In this document: positions 6,625 to 9,839 of the stretch, one piece after another | How the letters are laid out: each line of letters begins with the position of its first letter | How positions within the stretch are numbered: position 1 is the stretch's first letter | Origin: Bacteroidaceae bacterium | GTDB lineage: Bacteria; Bacteroidota; Bacteroidia; Bacteroidales; Bacteroidaceae | Direction: 5' to 3' | DNA length: 9,839 nt | Assembly (NCBI GenBank): GCA_017557475.1 | Contig: JAFYYO010000290.1 | Span: 1-9,839, forward strand | Translations under genes and position numbers: made by a program | The notes under the pieces: model-generated | Seen by the model: only the letters and a program-made list of their open reading frames with translations | What the model was told of the DNA's origin: nothing | Databases searched by the model: none

Positions 6625-7515
6625 ATGAAAGGGCACACGATAAAAGAATGGATATTGGCGACAAGACCTTGGTCTTTCCCCGCTTCTGCTATGCCAGTCA
6701 TCGTGACCATCGTGTTCGTTTGGAGTCAAGGTCTCCTGAACTCTTGGGGCTTAGGTTTGATGGCTCTCGTGAACATCATTCTGGTTCATGCTGCGGGGAA
6801 TGTTTGGAGCGACTACCACGACTATAAGAAAGGCGTGGATGCCGACGACACCTATGGTGTTCGAATCCTTACAGACAAGCAGTTCACGCCAAAAGAAGTG
6901 CTGGCTCTTTCTGTAACGCTTCAAGTTCTTGCAGTCCTGATGGGCTTGCTAATGGTTTATTTGACCGGCATCACGCTCCTTTGGTTCGGCTTAGCAGGAA
7001 TAGCACTTTCCTTGCTTTATCCGCCATTGAAGTATGCAGCTCTTGGCGACCTCGTCATTATGGCTTGCTACTCTGTGCTGCCAATGCTCGGAACGACCTT
7101 CATTTGTAGCGGAGAAATCATTCCCAAAGTCTTGTGGCTGGCCGTTCCTGTTGGAAGCATAACTGTCGCTATCCTTCATGTCAACAATGCCCGAGACATC
7201 GAAACAGACACGCGAGCAGGCATTCAGACCTTCGCTATCCTAACTGGAAGACAAACTGCTATCAAGGTCTATCTCTTCGAACTTCTGCTCCCCTACCTTT
7301 GGCTTTTGGCAACAGTCCTGCTTGGAAACGTAAGTCCTTGGACTTTACTCACCTTAATTACCTTGCCTTTGGCACTGAAGAACTGCAAGCAAATGCTCTC
7401 CTGTAAAACAGAAGGCATCAAAGCAATTGCGAAACTCGACGAAGCGACGGCACAGTTGCAACTCGCTTTCAGCTTGATGCTTGCTTTGGGACTCACGTTA
7501 GAAGCGCTAACATAA
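6625..7515 (+). CDS. menA: 1,4-dihydroxy-2-naphthoate polyprenyltransferase (UbiA family)
   Basis: This integral membrane enzyme attaches a polyprenyl chain to 1,4-dihydroxy-2-naphthoate, making demethylmenaquinone for anaerobic respiration. The 296 residues contain both Asp-rich UbiA motifs that bind Mg-prenyl diphosphate: N59-V-W-S-D63-Y-H-D66-YKKG-V-D near the end of the second helix, and NNARD191-IETD195-TRAG with QTFAILTGR. The N-terminal KEWILATRPWSFPAS is typical of MenA, and about eight or nine hydrophobic segments can be seen. UbiA relatives such as heme O synthase are disfavoured by the N-x-x-R-D-x-x-x-D-x-x-A-G motif. The start at 6625 matches the family's N terminus. A CPBP protease gene follows after 14 bases, so the two are probably co-transcribed. 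No clear promoter lies between the rpmA terminator and this gene. Confidence 0.92.
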   Translation: MKGHTIKEWILATRPWSFPASAMPVIVTIVFVWSQGLLNSWGLGLMALVNIILVHAAGNVWSDYHDYKKGVDADDTYGVRILTDKQFTPKEVLALSVTLQVLAVLMGLLMVYLTGITLLWFGLAGIALSLLYPPLKYAALGDLVIMACYSVLPMLGTTFICSGEIIPKVLWLAVPVGSITVAILHVNNARDIETDTRAGIQTFAILTGRQTAIKVYLFELLLPYLWLLATVLLGNVSPWTLLTLITLPLALKNCKQMLSCKTEGIKAIAKLDEATAQLQLAFSLMLALGLTLEALT

Positions 7516-7529
7516 CACAAGCTAAGTAT

Positions 7530-8192
7530 ATGAACTACACAGCAGTAAATCCTCATCGCGACACGAGCCAACTCCTATTGAGTTTGGTTGTGGCTGCTTT
7601 GTTGTGGTTCATCATGTTCTCGCCTTGGACGTCGCCCCACATCAACTTCTGGGTTTGCATGACGGCTTCGGCACTCATACTTACCTGCCTCGCCTTTGCT
7701 TTCGGAGGAAAAGAAAGCATCGGGACAGACAGCGACTTGCCTGGAGCGAAGACTTCGACCGTACTCTTAGGCATCCTCATAGCAGCTGCGCTTTGGAGTG
7801 TATTCTGGGTTGGAGACAAACTCTCCCAGCTCCTTTTTTCTTTTTCGCGCGCGCAGGTGAACATTATTTATAGTTTAAAGGACAACTTCTCGCCTACCCT
7901 TCTTGCTTTGCTCCTGCTCTTCATCATCGGACCAGCAGAAGAAATCTTTTGGCGAGGCTATATACAAAGGACACTTTCAAAGCGTCTTTCACCATTCATA
8001 GCATTCCTCTTGACGACAGCTTGCTACACGCTTGTGCATCTGCCTTCAGGAAACTTCATGCTCATCATGGCCGCTCTCGTTTGCGGAATCGTTTGGGGCG
8101 GCCTTTATTGGCTCATGCCTCAGAACCTAAGAGCAATTATCATTAGCCACGCACTCTGGGATGCAGCGGCATTTGTGTGGCTTCCGTTCTAA
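7530..8192 (+). CDS. CPBP-family intramembrane glutamic endopeptidase (Abi/Rce1-like)
   Basis: The 220-residue membrane protein has hydrophobic segments at about 14-31, 39-58, 76-94, 122-136, 152-169, 175-195 and 201-219. The CPBP motifs are complete: E137-E138-x-x-x-R142 in GPAEEIFWRG, Y166-x-x-x-H170 in CYTLVHLPSGN (usually F-x-x-x-H), and H207-x-x-x-D211 in SHALWD. Relatives cleave membrane substrates (Rce1 acts on prenylated CAAX proteins) or take part in bacteriocin immunity; the bacterial substrate is usually unknown. Placement between menA (14 bases upstream) and serS (24 bases downstream) suggests an operon with menA but does not reveal a substrate. A role linked to prenyl metabolism would be speculation. 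The first in-frame ATG of the ORF is used, giving a short polar N terminus before the first helix. Confidence 0.9.
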   Translation: MNYTAVNPHRDTSQLLLSLVVAALLWFIMFSPWTSPHINFWVCMTASALILTCLAFAFGGKESIGTDSDLPGAKTSTVLLGILIAAALWSVFWVGDKLSQLLFSFSRAQVNIIYSLKDNFSPTLLALLLLFIIGPAEEIFWRGYIQRTLSKRLSPFIAFLLTTACYTLVHLPSGNFMLIMAALVCGIVWGGLYWLMPQNLRAIIISHALWDAAAFVWLPF

Positions 8193-8216
8193 AGAATAAC
8201 CAATAAATAGCAATAT

Positions 8217-9536
8217 ATGCTTACACTTAAACTCATCACAGAACAAACCGAACGCGTCATTGCAGGACTTGAGAAGAAGCACTTTGATGGTGCTCGCCAA
8301 GCTATTGACGAAGTAATTGCCGTCGATAAAGCTCGTCGACAAGCACAAACAGAACTCGACCAGAACCTCTCCGCAGCCAAGAAACTTGCCGCAGAAATCG
8401 GCATGCTCATGAAACAAGGAAAGCGTGAAGAGGCCGAAGAAGTTAAAGCCAAAGTGGCTGCCCTCAAGGAAACTAGCAAGGAACTCGAGAATAAGAAGGA
8501 GAGCGCAGAACAAGAACTCACTCGACTTCTCTGCCAGATTCCCAACATTCCCTACGACGAAGTGCCCGAAGGGACTTGTGCCGAATGCAACTGGGTCGTA
8601 AAATCCAACCTCAAGGAATGTGTTCTTGGCAAAGATACTGTTGGCAATTGGGACGCAAATCCCGTTGTAGAGACGGCCAAGCTTCCGCATTGGGAACTCG
8701 CCAAGAAGTACAATCTCATCGACTTCGACCTTGGTGTGAAGATTTCAGGAGCAGGTTTCCCTGTCTATAGAGGCAAGGGTGCAAGGCTTCAACGTGCTTT
8801 GATTGACTTCTTCCTCGACGAAGCGCAGAAGTCCGGCTATGAGGAAATCATGCCTCCGACTGTGGTGAATGCGGCTTCAGGCTATGGTACAGGTCAGCTT
8901 CCCGACAAGGAAGGTCAGATGTATCACTGCGAGGTGGACGACCTCTACCTCATTCCGACAGCTGAGGTGCCTGTGACAAACATCTATCGCGACGTGATTC
9001 TCGACGAGAAAGACCTGCCCATCAAGAACTGCGCCTACACTCAATGTTTCCGTCGCGAAGCAGGAAGTTATGGCAAAGATGTGCGCGGATTGAATCGTTT
9101 GCATGAGTTCAGCAAGATAGAAATCGTGCGAATTGATACGCCAGAACATAGTGCTGAGAGCCATAAAGAGATGCTCGAGCATGTGGAAGGCCTGTTGAAG
9201 AAGCTCGAACTCCCCTATCGCATCCTTCGTCTTTGCGGTGGTGACCAGAGCTTCACCAGCGCGATTTGCTACGACTTTGAGGTATATAGTGAGGCTCAGC
9301 AACGCTGGCTCGAGGTTAGCTCCGTTTCGAACTTCGACACTTATCAGGCCAACCGCCTCAAGTGCCGCGTTCGTCGAACCGCAACAGGCAAGACAGAACT
9401 CTGCCACACACTCAACGGCTCAGCTCTCGCTCTGCCCCGCATCGTGGCTTCCATCTTGGAGAACAACCAGACCGAACAGGGCATCCGAGTTCCCAAGGTG
9501 CTTGTTCCTTACATGGGCTGTGAGATTATTGACTAA
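8217..9536 (+). CDS. serS: Seryl-tRNA synthetase
   Basis: This class II synthetase charges tRNA-Ser with serine in the cytoplasm. The 439 residues start with the two-helix coiled-coil arm that grips the tRNA long variable arm (about 27-105, rich in K, E and A). The catalytic core follows: the TAEVPVTN (248-255) serine-site segment, motif 2 in FRREAGSYGKDVRGLNRLHEFSK (278-300), SSVSNFDTYQANR (368-380) and motif 3 in LNGSALALPRIVASILEN (399-416). MLTLKLITEQTERVI at the start is the usual Bacteroidales N terminus. It is about 15 residues longer than typical relatives, with extra sequence around 120-157 between the arm and HWEL, containing Cys121, Cys124 and Cys135. No promoter is evident in the 24 bases before it, so it may depend on upstream transcription. 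Confidence 0.97.
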   Translation: MLTLKLITEQTERVIAGLEKKHFDGARQAIDEVIAVDKARRQAQTELDQNLSAAKKLAAEIGMLMKQGKREEAEEVKAKVAALKETSKELENKKESAEQELTRLLCQIPNIPYDEVPEGTCAECNWVVKSNLKECVLGKDTVGNWDANPVVETAKLPHWELAKKYNLIDFDLGVKISGAGFPVYRGKGARLQRALIDFFLDEAQKSGYEEIMPPTVVNAASGYGTGQLPDKEGQMYHCEVDDLYLIPTAEVPVTNIYRDVILDEKDLPIKNCAYTQCFRREAGSYGKDVRGLNRLHEFSKIEIVRIDTPEHSAESHKEMLEHVEGLLKKLELPYRILRLCGGDQSFTSAICYDFEVYSEAQQRWLEVSSVSNFDTYQANRLKCRVRRTATGKTELCHTLNGSALALPRIVASILENNQTEQGIRVPKVLVPYMGCEIID

Positions 9537-9564
9537 ACATAACAGATTGAAAACAGGATAGACT

Positions 9565-9839
9565 ATGTTCAAGATTGTAAAGAAAGTTCAGTTCAGCGAG
9601 AAGGTATTCCGCTTGGATGTTGAAGCTCCATTGATCGCAAAGGCTCGCAAAGCCGGTCATTTCGTAATTGTTCGCGTTGATGAGAAGGGCGAGCGAGTGC
9701 CTCTTACGATTGCCGGAAGCGATAAAGATAAGGGTACCATCACGCTTGTAATCCAGACTGTTGGTGCAAGCACGACTCAGCTCTGCGCCCTCAACGAGGG
9801 AGATTACATCGCAGATGTGGTCGGACCTCTTGGTCGTGC
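9565..9839 (+). CDS. NfnA-like FAD/NAD-binding subunit (ferredoxin-NADP reductase / sulfide dehydrogenase type), partial
   Basis: The gene runs off the right edge after 91 codons. MFKIVKKVQFSEKVFRLDVEAPLIAKARKAGHFVIVRVDEKGERVPLTIAG is the start of the ferredoxin-reductase-type FAD domain. The R-V-P-L-T-I-A segment corresponds to the FAD-binding R-x-Y-S/T pattern in this subfamily, and VIQTVGASTTQL and VGPLGR follow. Members pair with a GltD-like partner to move electrons between NADPH, NADH and ferredoxin; a partner gene would be expected just downstream. PyrK (dihydroorotate dehydrogenase electron-transfer subunit) is a relative that cannot be excluded from this fragment. The start lies 28 bases after serS. 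Confidence 0.85.
   Translation, partial: MFKIVKKVQFSEKVFRLDVEAPLIAKARKAGHFVIVRVDEKGERVPLTIAGSDKDKGTITLVIQTVGASTTQLCALNEGDYIADVVGPLGR

Noticed and set aside
8127..8690. 187-codon minus-strand open frame
   Set aside because: It is antisense to the start of serS, with no family resemblance.

Overview
The window looks like chromosomal DNA of a Bacteroidales bacterium, most likely Prevotella or a close relative. Three things support this. The two clearest promoters fit the Bacteroidetes form (-33 TTTG, about 19-21 bp, -7 TAnnTTTG). Start codons sit behind AT-rich leaders with little Shine-Dalgarno signal. The proteins (SerRS, ManA, MenA, L21, L27, a GH115-like secreted enzyme) read as Bacteroidales versions. 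I saw no tRNA, rRNA, CRISPR array, transposase or phage gene.

Layout. (1) Positions 1-3256, minus strand: one very long secreted glycoside-hydrolase gene related to GH115, still open at the left edge. No complete ORF appears there because its stop lies outside the window, but I translated 1085 codons without a break. (2) Positions 3290-4107: an 818-bp divergent intergenic region with no believable gene. It holds the GH promoter on the minus strand, a phased array of degenerate 22-bp repeats (about 3687-3862), a plus-strand promoter (3982-4012) and a dispersed-type GC-rich repeat forming the leader of the next gene. (3) Positions 4108-5766, plus strand: a two-gene operon of a stand-alone RecQ C-terminal module (RQC plus HTH_40, no helicase) and class I mannose-6-phosphate isomerase with a short N terminus. 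(4) Positions 5801-6613: promoter, possibly structured leader, rplU, rpmA and a strong intrinsic terminator. (5) Positions 6625-9839: menA, a CPBP-family membrane protease, serS and the start of an NfnA-like FAD/NAD-binding subunit, all on the plus strand.

How the genes relate. The left part is accessory polysaccharide degradation. The right part is core metabolism: translation (L21, L27, SerRS), menaquinone synthesis (MenA), mannose/fructose phosphate interconversion (ManA) and electron transfer between NADPH and ferredoxin (NfnA-like). The items most worth a second look are the 22-bp phased array between divergent promoters, the helicase-less RQC/HTH_40 protein, the divergent active-site region of the GH115-like enzyme, and the missing N-terminal segment of ManA.
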